Shown here: positions 17,922-26,263 of the stretch, one piece after another
Layout: each line of letters opens with the position of its first letter
Numbering within the stretch: the first letter of the stretch is position 1
From: JAPOXR01 sp965221935
GTDB lineage: Bacteria > Pseudomonadota > Alphaproteobacteria > Rhodobacterales > Rhodobacteraceae
Direction: 5' to 3'
Assembly (NCBI GenBank): GCA_965221935.1
Contig: CBDCSZ010000001.1
Span: forward strand, 146,470-210,469
Length of the DNA stretch: 64,000 nucleotides
Position numbers and translations under genes: made by a program
Notes under the pieces: generated by a model
What the model saw: only the letters and a program-made list of their open reading frames with translations
Told to the model about the DNA's origin: nothing
Databases searched by the model: none

Positions 17922-19042
17922 GTGAAAAAGAAAAAACTGCGCATTGGCCTGATCGGGTCGGGCTTTATGGGCATGACGCACGTGTTCGGCTACGCGACCG
18001 CCGCGCGCGTGTTCAATCTTCCCTATGACCTTGAGTTTGAGTGCGTCGCCGATGCCACCCCGGAGCTCGCGAGCGTTGCGGCCCGCCGTTTCGGCTTTAA
18101 CCGCAGCGCGGCAAGCTGGGCGGAACTGGCCGCTGACCCGTCGATCGATATTTTGGATATCACTGCGCCGAACCGGTTCCACAAGGAAATTGCGCTCGCC
18201 GGAATCGCCGCCGGCAAGCATGTCTACTGCGAAAAGCCGCTGGCAGCCAACGGTCATGACGCACAGGAAATGGCGCTCGCCGCAGAGGACGCGGAAGTGG
18301 TGACACAGGTTGGATTCAATTACCTCTCCAACCCGATGTTCATGCTCGCAAAATCCATGATTGCCGATGGGATGCTGGGCGAAATCAGGCGGTTTCGGGG
18401 TGTTCACGCCGAAGATTACATGGTGGACGCAGGGGCGTTGTGGACGTGGCGGCTTGAACCTGCCGGCGGCGGGGCATTCGCCGATCTCGGCAGTCACGTC
18501 ATTGCGACCGCCGAGTTCCTCATCGGTCCAATAGAACGGCTGTTCGGCAGCATGACGACCGTTGTGCCGGCGCGGCCGGGTCCGAAATGGCGCTCTGTCT
18601 CCGGTCGAAGTTGACGATTGCGGCTATGCCCCTGCTGCGGTTCAGGAACGGCGCCTGCGGCAGCGCGGAAGCCAGCTGGATCGCCACCGGTCAGAAAATG
18701 CAGCATGACTTTGAGATCTACGGCAGCGAAGGCGCATTGACGTTCAGCCAGGAAAGGTTGAACGAGTTGCGCTATTTTGATCGCTCCGGCGGCGGCAATC
18801 TTCAGGGATTCCGGACGATCCTTGCTGGCCCTGAGCACCAGCCCTACGGTCAATTCTGTGTCGCGCCTGGCCATCAGCTCGGCTACAACGATTTAAAAGC
18901 CATTGAAATTGCAGGATTCGTAAACGCAATTGCCGGTCTTGAGCCTGAGCCATTTGGATTTCGGGCCGGGACGCGCGTGCAGTCTCTCGTCGATCTTGTT
19001 CACGAATCCTCCCGTTCCCAGTGTTGGCTGGAAGCCCCTTGA
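17922..19042 (+). pseudogene. Gfo/Idh/MocA-family oxidoreductase (3 of 3), frameshifted
   Basis: The N-terminal two thirds run from GTG 17922 with the Rossmann motif GLIGSGFMGMTH and YCEKPL, then hit TGA at 18612-18614. The rest of the protein continues in other frames. VEVDDCGYA is read from 18604 in the next frame, and LRFRNGACGS onward to WLEAP (stop 19042) in the third. Two separate +1 shifts explain this: one just before 18604 and one extra C in the CCCC run at 18629-18632. The intact reading would be about 370 residues. The homopolymer shift could be a sequencing error; two in one gene argue for real decay, but this needs reads. Confidence 0.78.
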
Positions 19043-19066
19043 AAACCAATCCCGCCGGAGAATCCC

Positions 19067-20026
19067 ATGCCAGAACTCGTCATCATTCAGCCGCTTCAGC
19101 CAGTCGCCTACAAGGTCCTGGAAGGCAGAACAGATGTTTCCCTGCATATCCTGCGCAAGGTGTCGCCTGAAATCATTGCGGCGAATATTGCCGATGCTGA
19201 CGCCCTCACGGTTCGCACGGCGCCATTGCCACCCGAGGCGCTTGACGCAGCGACGAGGCTCCGCGTCATTTCAAGGCATGGCGTTGGCTATGACAACATC
19301 CCGGTCGATTACTGCACCAAGCGCAGAATCGCCGTTACAATCACTGCCGATGCAAACTCTGTTTCCGTCGCCGAGCACGCCATGTTTCTCATGCTTGCCG
19401 CCGCCCGCAATGCCAATCTTATGGATTCCGCGGTCCGGGACAGCAATTTCGATGCACGGTCAGATCATCTAGGTTTGGAGCTGTCGGGGAGAACACTGCT
19501 GATCGTCGGGTTCGGGCGCATCGGCAGACAGCTCGCGGCGAGAGCACAGGCGTTCGGCATGCGAGTGATCGTGTATGATCCCTTCGTAGCCGAAACCCGG
19601 CAGGAACATGTTGAAATCGTGGCCGATCTCAATGCGGGTCTCGCGCAGGCCGACGTGCTCAGCATGCACGTTCCGTTGACCGATGCGACACGAGGCCTGA
19701 TAGGCGCACGCGAGCTCGACCTGCTCAGGGACCGGGCCATTGTCATTAACGCAAGCCGGGGCGGATTGATTGATGAGCGCGCGCTGCTCGAAAGGATCAG
19801 GTCGGGCAAACTGCACGGAGCAGGCATCGACACATTTGAAACCGAGCCGCCGGCCGAGGATTCGCCCTTGTTGGGCGACCGGCGGATTGTGCTCAGTCCG
19901 CACTCTGCGGCTTTGACGCTGGAATCGCTCGATGCGATGGGAAGGCAGTCGGTGCAGAATGCGCTCGACGGCATCGACGGCACGTTGCGGCGCGAGGTGG
20001 TTGTCAATCCGGAAGTCCTGGACTGA
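19067..20026 (+). CDS. D-isomer-specific 2-hydroxyacid dehydrogenase (SerA-like)
   Basis: 319 residues, ATG 19067 with GGAGAA upstream. Cytosolic NAD-dependent dehydrogenase related to phosphoglycerate dehydrogenase but without its C-terminal ACT domain. It shows RHGVGYDNIPVD near residue 75, the Rossmann motif VGFGRIGRQLAARAQAFGM near 145, NASRGGLIDERAL near 230, and the catalytic-His segment SPHSAALT near 280. It follows the sugar dehydrogenase genes by 24 bases and so probably acts in the same sugar-acid catabolic pathway. Substrate undetermined. Confidence 0.82.
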   Translation: MPELVIIQPLQPVAYKVLEGRTDVSLHILRKVSPEIIAANIADADALTVRTAPLPPEALDAATRLRVISRHGVGYDNIPVDYCTKRRIAVTITADANSVSVAEHAMFLMLAAARNANLMDSAVRDSNFDARSDHLGLELSGRTLLIVGFGRIGRQLAARAQAFGMRVIVYDPFVAETRQEHVEIVADLNAGLAQADVLSMHVPLTDATRGLIGARELDLLRDRAIVINASRGGLIDERALLERIRSGKLHGAGIDTFETEPPAEDSPLLGDRRIVLSPHSAALTLESLDAMGRQSVQNALDGIDGTLRREVVVNPEVLD

Positions 20027-20093
20027 TGTCAGCTCACACGGCCAATGGCAAGGCGCTTGCCGTCAGAGCCGGCCCCTTCAGCGATATCCGCGC

Positions 20094-20897
20094 TCAATCA
20101 AAATAGTTTGGCACCATGGTCTGGGTGGAAAACGGCGGACGGATGTATCCCTGCGAGCTTTCCCGGCGCGGCAGCTCGACTGGTTCCGGCGTGATATCTT
20201 CATACTCGATCTGGTTTAAAAAATGCCGGATACAGTTCAGGCGCGCCAGACGCTTGCTGTCGGCGTCTACGACAAACCAGGGCGACGGTTCGGTGTCCGT
20301 TCCTGCAAACATGTCGTCTTTTGCCTTGGAATAATCGACCCATTTTGACCTCGACTCCATGTCCATCGGGGACAGCTTCCACCGCTTGTGCGGTTCGTTC
20401 AAACGGCTGTTGAACCGCTTCTCCTGCTCTTCGTCCGAAACAGAAAACCAATACTTGATCAGTTTGATCCCCGAACGCTGCAGCATCCCTTCAAACTCTG
20501 GGCAGGAGCGCATGAACTCGTCGTATTCCTCTTCGGTGCAGAACCCCATCACGCGCTCAACCCCGGCGCGATTGTACCAGCTGCGATCGAACAGCACGAT
20601 TTCTCCGGCGGCCGGAAGGTGCGCGCAGTAGCGCTGAAAATACCATTGTGTACTTTCCCGCTCTGTCGGCACCGGCAACGCGACCACGCGGCAGATCCTT
20701 GGATTCAAGTGCTGAGTGATGCGCTTGATGACGCCTCCCTTGCCCGCCGCGTCGCGTCCTTCGAAAATCACGACGATCTTAAGCCCTTCGCGCTTGACCC
20801 AGCCCTGAAGTTTCACAAGCTCCAGTTGAATCTCGAACAGAGCGTTCTCGTATCTCCGCTTTTTGATCCCTTTGCGCTGCTTGTTCTTCTTGACCAT
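20094..20897 (-). CDS. ppk2: Polyphosphate kinase 2 family protein
   Basis: 267 residues, PPK2 family, which uses polyphosphate to phosphorylate nucleoside di- or monophosphates. Walker A FEGRDAAGKGG near residue 50, the lid-type segment PTERESTQWYFQRY, and Walker B VLFDRSWYNRAGVERVMGF are all present. Length fits the single-domain class, which usually converts NDP to NTP. The Lys/Arg-rich N-terminus is common in the family. A GAGGAG lies upstream of ATG 20897. Transcribed alone and divergently from the VOC gene at 21151. Confidence 0.93.
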   Translation of the reverse strand: MVKKNKQRKGIKKRRYENALFEIQLELVKLQGWVKREGLKIVVIFEGRDAAGKGGVIKRITQHLNPRICRVVALPVPTERESTQWYFQRYCAHLPAAGEIVLFDRSWYNRAGVERVMGFCTEEEYDEFMRSCPEFEGMLQRSGIKLIKYWFSVSDEEQEKRFNSRLNEPHKRWKLSPMDMESRSKWVDYSKAKDDMFAGTDTEPSPWFVVDADSKRLARLNCIRHFLNQIEYEDITPEPVELPRRESSQGYIRPPFSTQTMVPNYFD

Positions 20898-21150
20898 TTT
20901 TGTCTCCTCCTCGCCGTTGGCGAATTCCGGCTGTGTCCGTCTTCAGGAATTCCCTTTCCGCCGAACGTTCACCATATCGCACCGGATGCAAATCCGGGCG
21001 CCGTCACACGATCCTGAACGCTTCAGCGGCTGGACCGATAAGCGGACGCAACACAAGTCTTTAGACACAGCCGATGAACCGATAGTATTCGGTCAGCGGA
21101 GGGCCATTTGCTCCCCGGATTCAAGCAACGCGATCGGAGTCTTGCTCACA

Positions 21151-21504
21151 ATGCCAGACCATCACAAAATCGACTATGTCGAGTTTCCCTGCAACGATTT
21201 TCGGAGTTCTAAGGATTTTTTCGCACAGGTGTTCGGATGGAAATTCACTGACTATGGGCCTGGCTACTCCGCGTTTTCCGGCGCCGGGCTTGAGGGTGGG
21301 TTCTATGCCGGCGATCTGGTCAGCCGCGCCGACAGCGGGGCCGCGCTGGTCGTGTTGTTCAGCGATGATCTGGAGGCGACGCAGCGGCAGGTGGAACGCG
21401 CCGGCGGTTCGATCGTGAAACAGATTTTCTCCTTCCCGGGCGGACGGCGATTTCATTTCCTGGAGCCAAGCGGAAATGAATTGGCCGTTTGGTCCGACAA
21501 ATGA
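21151..21504 (+). CDS. VOC (glyoxalase/bleomycin-resistance) superfamily protein
   Basis: 117-residue single vicinal-oxygen-chelate module pair. The N-terminal half has IDYVEFPCNDFRSSKDFFAQVFGWKFTDY and the C-terminal half ends GRRFHFLEPSGNELAVWS, with the Glu and His residues typical of the metal site. ATG 21151 is chosen because upstream in-frame sequence back to 20863 has no family similarity and overlaps ppk2's promoter region. Such proteins include glyoxalase-like and resistance proteins; no specific function can be given. Confidence 0.8.
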   Translation: MPDHHKIDYVEFPCNDFRSSKDFFAQVFGWKFTDYGPGYSAFSGAGLEGGFYAGDLVSRADSGAALVVLFSDDLEATQRQVERAGGSIVKQIFSFPGGRRFHFLEPSGNELAVWSDK

Positions 21505-21604
21505 CGACAGGTTCAACTGTGTCGATGCAGGGGCCCGCGGTCGCGTGTGCCGGAGGAGGCCGGGGACAAATTCACTGATTTGTGCCGCTGCCGGCGATTG
21601 CGGT

Positions 21605-21988
21605 TCAACAACAGGCGGTGATTTCGACCTCGACTTCGAATTCCGGCCGCGCAAAACCTGCAACGATCATGAGCGTCGACGCAGGCGGGTCACGCAAATC
21701 GGCGATCCATTCATCGCGTGCCTTCATATAGTGTCGCAATGCGCCCCGATGCGAAACGAAGGCGTTGATGCGGGCCACGTGCCGCGGCTGCAGACCTGCT
21801 TTTGCCAAAATGCCAGAGACATTCGCAAAACACTGGACCGCCTGATCGTAGGCGCCGTCCGGAATTGAGCCGTCCGGAGCAATGCCCAGCTGGCCTGAAA
21901 CGTACAGTGTCCGGCCGGCCGTCAAGATGCCATGTGAGTAGTTGGCAAACGGCGGATAGATTGTTTCCGGATTGACTGCAGTTCTCAT
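21605..21988 (-). CDS. RidA/YjgF-family protein
   Basis: 127 residues, Rid family (small trimeric proteins, some of which hydrolyse reactive enamine/imine intermediates). It shows the family segments YVSGQLGIAPDG, QAVQCFANVSGILAKAGL and EIEITACC-like end (EVEVEITACC). The conserved active-site Arg of the RidA subgroup, expected in PARSTV, appears replaced: here the segment reads PPASTLMI. That suggests a non-RidA subgroup lacking classical deaminase activity. GGAG precedes ATG 21988. Neighbours do not define a substrate. Confidence 0.82.
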   Translation of the reverse strand: MRTAVNPETIYPPFANYSHGILTAGRTLYVSGQLGIAPDGSIPDGAYDQAVQCFANVSGILAKAGLQPRHVARINAFVSHRGALRHYMKARDEWIADLRDPPASTLMIVAGFARPEFEVEVEITACC

Positions 21989-22657
21989 TGCCCAACTCCT
22001 GCCAAGACATCGTAATTAACTATTCCGTCATCGGCCGCTGAAGCAAGCAGCTGCGCAGCCTCACCATATTGACAGCAGAAACCCTGCGTCCACACTTGCC
22101 TGTTGGGCCGGGAAACCCGCTATTTGGATTGCGGCGGCGCCTTTCAGCCTGCCGCACCATATCGGTGTCTTTCCCTCGCCGCTTCACCGGAGGTGCCGCG
22201 CGCCTGCGCAGCCCTGTTCAAACATTCGATCCGCTGCCCGACACCTTTCGATCCGGGGAGCGTCTGCTGCGCCCTTGAGAATCTCCCGCTGCGCGCCGAG
22301 GCCGGGAAGCGGCAGCGGACACGGCTGAACCGAAGGGCGCAAAACTCACAGGGGCAGGCTGGAGGGAATCGGGCGCGGAAAGCTGAGGAGAATTTTGAAC
22401 CGTATCGAAGGAGCGAAGCGTCGCAGGCGGGCGCAAATCCTTCCTCCGCCGGACTTAGCCATCCCGACCGCGGCATAGACGGCGCGGAGACCTGCTGAAT
22501 CTCAAAAACCTCGGCGCGGTCTTGGCGCATACACAATGCGGCCCCTGTGGCACCTGCCCTTCAGACCTTCCAGAAAGACTTTGCAGAAAGCGCCTGACTT
22601 AAAAAAGACGGGCACCGCTAGGGCAATCCCAGCACTTTAACAATTGAGAGGAACTGA
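21989..22657. other. Long intergenic region, no gene recognised
   Basis: About 670 bases without a credible gene; the short open frames on both strands have biased, low-complexity translations. The 3' end carries the leader of the sugar-binding-protein gene, including a GAGAGGA ribosome site at about 22646. The remainder is GC-rich and could be a decayed gene, perhaps a missing regulator of the transporter, but I see no recognisable remnant. Confidence 0.4.
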
Positions 22658-23911
22658 ATGTCAAAATCATTACGCACTTCGACCGCGGCCGCGGCAATGA
22701 TCGCGGGTCTTGCCGGCGGCGCCTATGCGGACTCCCTGTCCGGCACGCTGCGGATTATCTCAGATATGTCAAACCCGGGTCCCCGCACGGTCATGACTCA
22801 GCTTGCAGCTGACTTTGACGCGATGCACCCGGATCTGACCGTTGAGCTGGAAATCGTCGACCGCGAGGCATGGAAAAGTCAGATTCGCAACGCTCTTTCT
22901 GCGAACCCGCCGGATGTCGTGAACTGGTATGCCGCCAACCGAATGGCGCCCTACGTCAATGCCGGACTGTTCATGGACATCTCGGAAATGTACGGCAATG
23001 GCGACCTGCCGGGCTTGGATGCGGTAAAGGGCGCATTGACCATCGACGGCAAGCAGTGGGGGGTTCCATACACATACTATCAGTGGGGAATCTATTACCG
23101 CGAAGATATTTTTAACGAACTTGGCCTGTCCGAACCGGCGACTTTCGCTGAGGAAATCGCAAACTGCGGAAAGGTGATTGAGTCGGGCCGCAATTGTTAT
23201 GCAATCGGCTCCAAATACCTTTGGACCGCCGGCGGCTGGTTCGATTACCTTAATATGCGGACCAACGGGTTCGATTTCCACATGCAGCTGGCCCGCGGCG
23301 AAATTGCCTGGACGGATGACCGCGTGCGGGAAACATTCGCCAACTGGCGCAAGCTGATCGATATGGGGGCCTATATCGACGATCACCAGTCATACAAATG
23401 GCAGGACGCCCTCACCTTCGTGGTCAACGGCGAAGCGACAGCTTATTTGATCGGGAATTTCGCTATTCCGCACCTGCGTTCCGCCGGCATGACCGACGCC
23501 CAGCTGGACTTCTACCAATTCCCGGCAATCGCCGATGTCGCGATGGGTGAAGATGCGCCAACGGACACCTTCCATATTGCTTCCGGCGCGGAGAATGTGG
23601 AAGCCGCGAAGGCCTTTCTGCAATTCGTGACATCTTCTGACGTCCAGACCAGCATCAATGGACCTGACGGTCTGGGGCAGCTGCCGATCAACGCGGACGC
23701 CTCAGTCGCGGATGACGAATTCATCGTGCGGGGTTTCGACATGCTGTCCAACAACGCAACCGGCGGCATTGCGCAGTTCTTTGACCGTGATTTCCCGGCC
23801 GAAATGGCCGCTTTGGGGATGGAAGGGCTGCAAGAGTTCATGGTGTTCCCAGACCATCTGGAAGACATCCTGAATCGCTTGGAATCGGCGCGTCAACGGA
23901 TCTACAACTGA
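22658..23911 (+). CDS. Sugar ABC transporter substrate-binding protein
   Basis: 417-residue periplasmic solute-binding protein of the bacterial extracellular family 1 (maltose-binding-like). The signal peptide is residues 1-24, hydrophobic AAAAMIAGLAGG then AYADS cleavage region. The mature protein has binding-cleft features such as PPDVVNWYAANRM, KQWGVPYTYYQWGIYYR and the tail INADASV. GAGAGG upstream of ATG 22658. It heads a transporter operon with two permeases (second one broken). A 9-10-bp hairpin follows the stop, as often seen after highly expressed binding proteins. The sugar is unknown. Confidence 0.9.
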   Translation: MSKSLRTSTAAAAMIAGLAGGAYADSLSGTLRIISDMSNPGPRTVMTQLAADFDAMHPDLTVELEIVDREAWKSQIRNALSANPPDVVNWYAANRMAPYVNAGLFMDISEMYGNGDLPGLDAVKGALTIDGKQWGVPYTYYQWGIYYREDIFNELGLSEPATFAEEIANCGKVIESGRNCYAIGSKYLWTAGGWFDYLNMRTNGFDFHMQLARGEIAWTDDRVRETFANWRKLIDMGAYIDDHQSYKWQDALTFVVNGEATAYLIGNFAIPHLRSAGMTDAQLDFYQFPAIADVAMGEDAPTDTFHIASGAENVEAAKAFLQFVTSSDVQTSINGPDGLGQLPINADASVADDEFIVRGFDMLSNNATGGIAQFFDRDFPAEMAALGMEGLQEFMVFPDHLEDILNRLESARQRIYN

Positions 23912-23924
23912 TCTGCTAACTCGT

Positions 23925-23946
23925 GTGCCCCGCCCTGGCGGGGCAC
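23925..23946 (+). other. Intercistronic hairpin after the binding-protein gene
   Basis: Perfect inverted repeat GTGCCCCGCC-CT-GGCGGGGCAC, 14 bases after the binding-protein stop and 79 bases before the permease start. No T-run follows, so it is more likely an mRNA-stabilising or partial-attenuation hairpin that raises binding protein over membrane components than a full terminator. That role is inference from position. Confidence 0.7.
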
Positions 23947-24024
23947 ATCTCAACCGGGCCAGACACCTTGCGGAAGCACCGCTTCAACACACAATTCGCA
24001 GCACCTGATCCGGGGAGAGAAACC

Positions 24025-24948
24025 ATGAACGCGGCGGTGAATTCCCAAGGATGGTTTGCCCGCAACCGGATGACCGTCACACCTGTTCTGTTCCTGTTGC
24101 CCGGTGTCCTGTTCTTCGCGGTCTACGTGATCATTCCGATTATACAAAGCTTTTATATTTCGGCATTTGAATGGAACGGGCTCGGAGAACTGTCGGAACA
24201 GGGCGAATACGTCGGCATGCGCAATTATCAGGAATTGTTCACCGACCGCGCATTTGAAGTTTCGCTTTGGAACAATGTGAAATGGCTGGTTCTATACCTT
24301 CTTGCCATACCTGCTGGACTTTTTATCGCACTGTTCCTGAACCAGACAATTGTCGGCATCCGAATTTACAAGTCTCTGTTCTTTTTCCCATTTGTCCTCA
24401 GCCAGGTTGTGGTCGGCTTGGTTTTTTCCTGGTTCTACCTGCCTCGGGAAGGGCTTCTCAACGCGATCATAACCTTTTTCGGGTTTGAGTCGGTCAACAT
24501 ACTCGGTGATCCGACACTTGCCACCTATGGCATCATCGCGGCCGGTCTGTGGCCGCAGACCGCCTACTGCATGATCCTGTATCTCACTGGACTGAATGCG
24601 GTTGACCCGGAACAGGTCGAGGCCGGCCGGCTGGACCGCGCAAGGGGATGGCGGATGCTCTGGTATGTCATATTGCCGCAGCTCCGGCCAGCGACGTTTA
24701 TCGCCTTTGTTGTGACAATCATTGGCGCGCTGAGATCGTTTGACATGATTTCGGTGATGACAAACGGCGGCCCGTTCGGTTCAACCCGGGTCCTCAGCTT
24801 CTACATGTTCGAAAAGGCCTTGTCGGAATACGGATTCCGGATGGGTTACGGGTCCGCGATCGCGGTTGTCCTGTTCCTCATCATGCTGGTCTTCATCGTA
24901 TACTTCCTGTGGTCGATGTACTTGGACGAGCGCGGCTCGCGGCATTAG
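24025..24948 (+). CDS. Sugar ABC transporter permease 1 (MalF/UgpA type)
   Basis: 307 residues from ATG 24025 (GGGAGAG upstream); an earlier in-frame start at 23923 would run through the hairpin and is rejected. Six hydrophobic segments, beginning VLFLLPGVLFFAVYVII, and the cytoplasmic EAA-type loop EQVEAGRLDRARGWRMLWYVILPQLRP near residue 200, which docks the ATPase. Partner of the permease at 24969, which is broken, so this intact gene may already be without function. The only MalK-type ATPase in the window (7231) is also broken. Confidence 0.9.
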   Translation: MNAAVNSQGWFARNRMTVTPVLFLLPGVLFFAVYVIIPIIQSFYISAFEWNGLGELSEQGEYVGMRNYQELFTDRAFEVSLWNNVKWLVLYLLAIPAGLFIALFLNQTIVGIRIYKSLFFFPFVLSQVVVGLVFSWFYLPREGLLNAIITFFGFESVNILGDPTLATYGIIAAGLWPQTAYCMILYLTGLNAVDPEQVEAGRLDRARGWRMLWYVILPQLRPATFIAFVVTIIGALRSFDMISVMTNGGPFGSTRVLSFYMFEKALSEYGFRMGYGSAIAVVLFLIMLVFIVYFLWSMYLDERGSRH

Positions 24949-24968
24949 AGAGGGGAGGAGGCTCGGTC

Positions 24969-25822
24969 ATGTTTCCGTTACCTATCGAACAGCGCTCCCG
25001 ACAGGTGCGGTTCGCCTATCAATCCCTGGTGCCGCTGGCGCTCATCATGTGGCTGCTGCCGCTGATTGCAGTCGCGATGTTTTCCATTCGACCGCTAACA
25101 GACTTTACCACCGGCAACTAATGGGGTGTGCCGTCCTCGTTCGAGCTTTTCACGAATTACGGCCGTGTCTTCTTCGAATCCGACATGCCTCGTTACATGC
25201 TGAACTCAGTGCTGATCACGGTTCCCACCGTGGTTGGCGCCGTTGCGCTGTCTTATATGACCGGGTTCGCGCTCGGAATCTATCGCTTTCGGGGCAACCT
25301 TTTGATTTTTTTCATGTTCATCGCGGGCAATTTCGTGCCTTTCCAAATCCTGATGGTGCCGGTCCGCGACTTGACCGTCAACGTCGGCCTTTATGACACC
25401 AAGCTTGGTCCCGTTCTTTTCCACATTGCGTTCCAGACAGGTTTCTGCACTCTGTTCATGCGCAATTTCATTCGGGCATTGCCCTATGCGCTGATCGAAG
25501 CGGCCCGTGTTGAAGGCGTCGCTGAGTGGCGCATATTCTGGTACGTTGTGTTGTGATTCCGCTCATGAAACCTGCAATCGCGGCGCTCGCGGTTTTGATC
25601 TTCACGTTTATCTGGAACGACTATTTCTGGGCGATTGTTCTCACTCAGGGACCGGATGCCCAGCCGGTGACCGCTGGAATCACCTCGTTCAACTCGCAGT
25701 TCATCGCCCAGTATCATCTGATGAGCGCGGGCAGCATCGTTGCCGCGATACCGCCGGTCCTGATGTTCTTCCTGATGCAGCGGCATTTCATTGCAGGCCT
25801 GACGCTTGGCGCCGTCAAATGA
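24969..25822 (+). pseudogene. Sugar ABC transporter permease 2 (MalG/UgpE type), nonsense plus frameshift
   Basis: The reading starts at ATG 24969 and matches a MalG-type permease, but codon 51 is TAA (25119-25121) where relatives have Tyr in GNYWG. Translation resumes in frame as WGVPSSFELFTNYG and runs to WYVVL, where a direct repeat of TTGTG (25546-25550 and 25551-25555) shifts the frame into TGA. Deleting one 5-base copy restores YVVIPLMKPAIAAL and an open frame to 25822. The EAA loop is ALIEAARVEGVAEWRIFW. Two independent lesions make real inactivation likely. Confidence 0.9.
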
Positions 25823-26263
25823 TTTGAATCTGGCGCCGCGGCGATTCCGGTCAAACGCCGGATGTCATGTCCTGGAATGAGGATTTTGTCGAATTCGGCC
25901 GTTGCGGACCGAGTCCTGTCGACAGTTGAATAGCAAAGCCGCACAAGCGGCGCCGATTTCAGGAAACGCGCCCCGAAACGGTCGGGCCGCCGATCCGGGT
26001 AAGCGGCCGGATGGATGAGGATGGCACAGCGCAGACCGACGCCATGCGGCGCCGGCCGCGCTCATGCCGCCCGGCGCCGCACAGTAAACGGGCGACGTTT
26101 CACTGTCACTGAAGATGAAGCGAGACACCGCTGATTAACGCCATTTTCAATTGCCACACAACGGTTTGACGCCATTCTCAATTGCGGCTAACAGCACCCA
26201 TCTCAACTGCAGCTTCGCCTTCTCAAGGCAGCGGGCGACGCTGATTTCTGGAAGGGGAAGCAA
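25823..26263. repeat. Intergenic region with three imperfect ACGCCATTTTCAATTGC repeats
   Basis: 440 bases with no gene recognised. Three similar blocks occur at 26138-26154, 26169-26185 and 26196-26212 (third diverged: CACCCATCTCAACTGCA), spaced 31 and 27 bases. All have the same orientation and end about 50 bases before the NMT1-type binding-protein gene. They could be operator sites for that operon, or an end of a lost IS21-type element, whose termini carry such multiple repeats. I cannot decide which. No transposase remnant is adjacent. Confidence 0.6.

Noticed and set aside
20863..21150. N-terminal extension of the VOC protein
   Set aside because: No family similarity and overlaps the ppk2 promoter region; ATG 21151 fits the fold.
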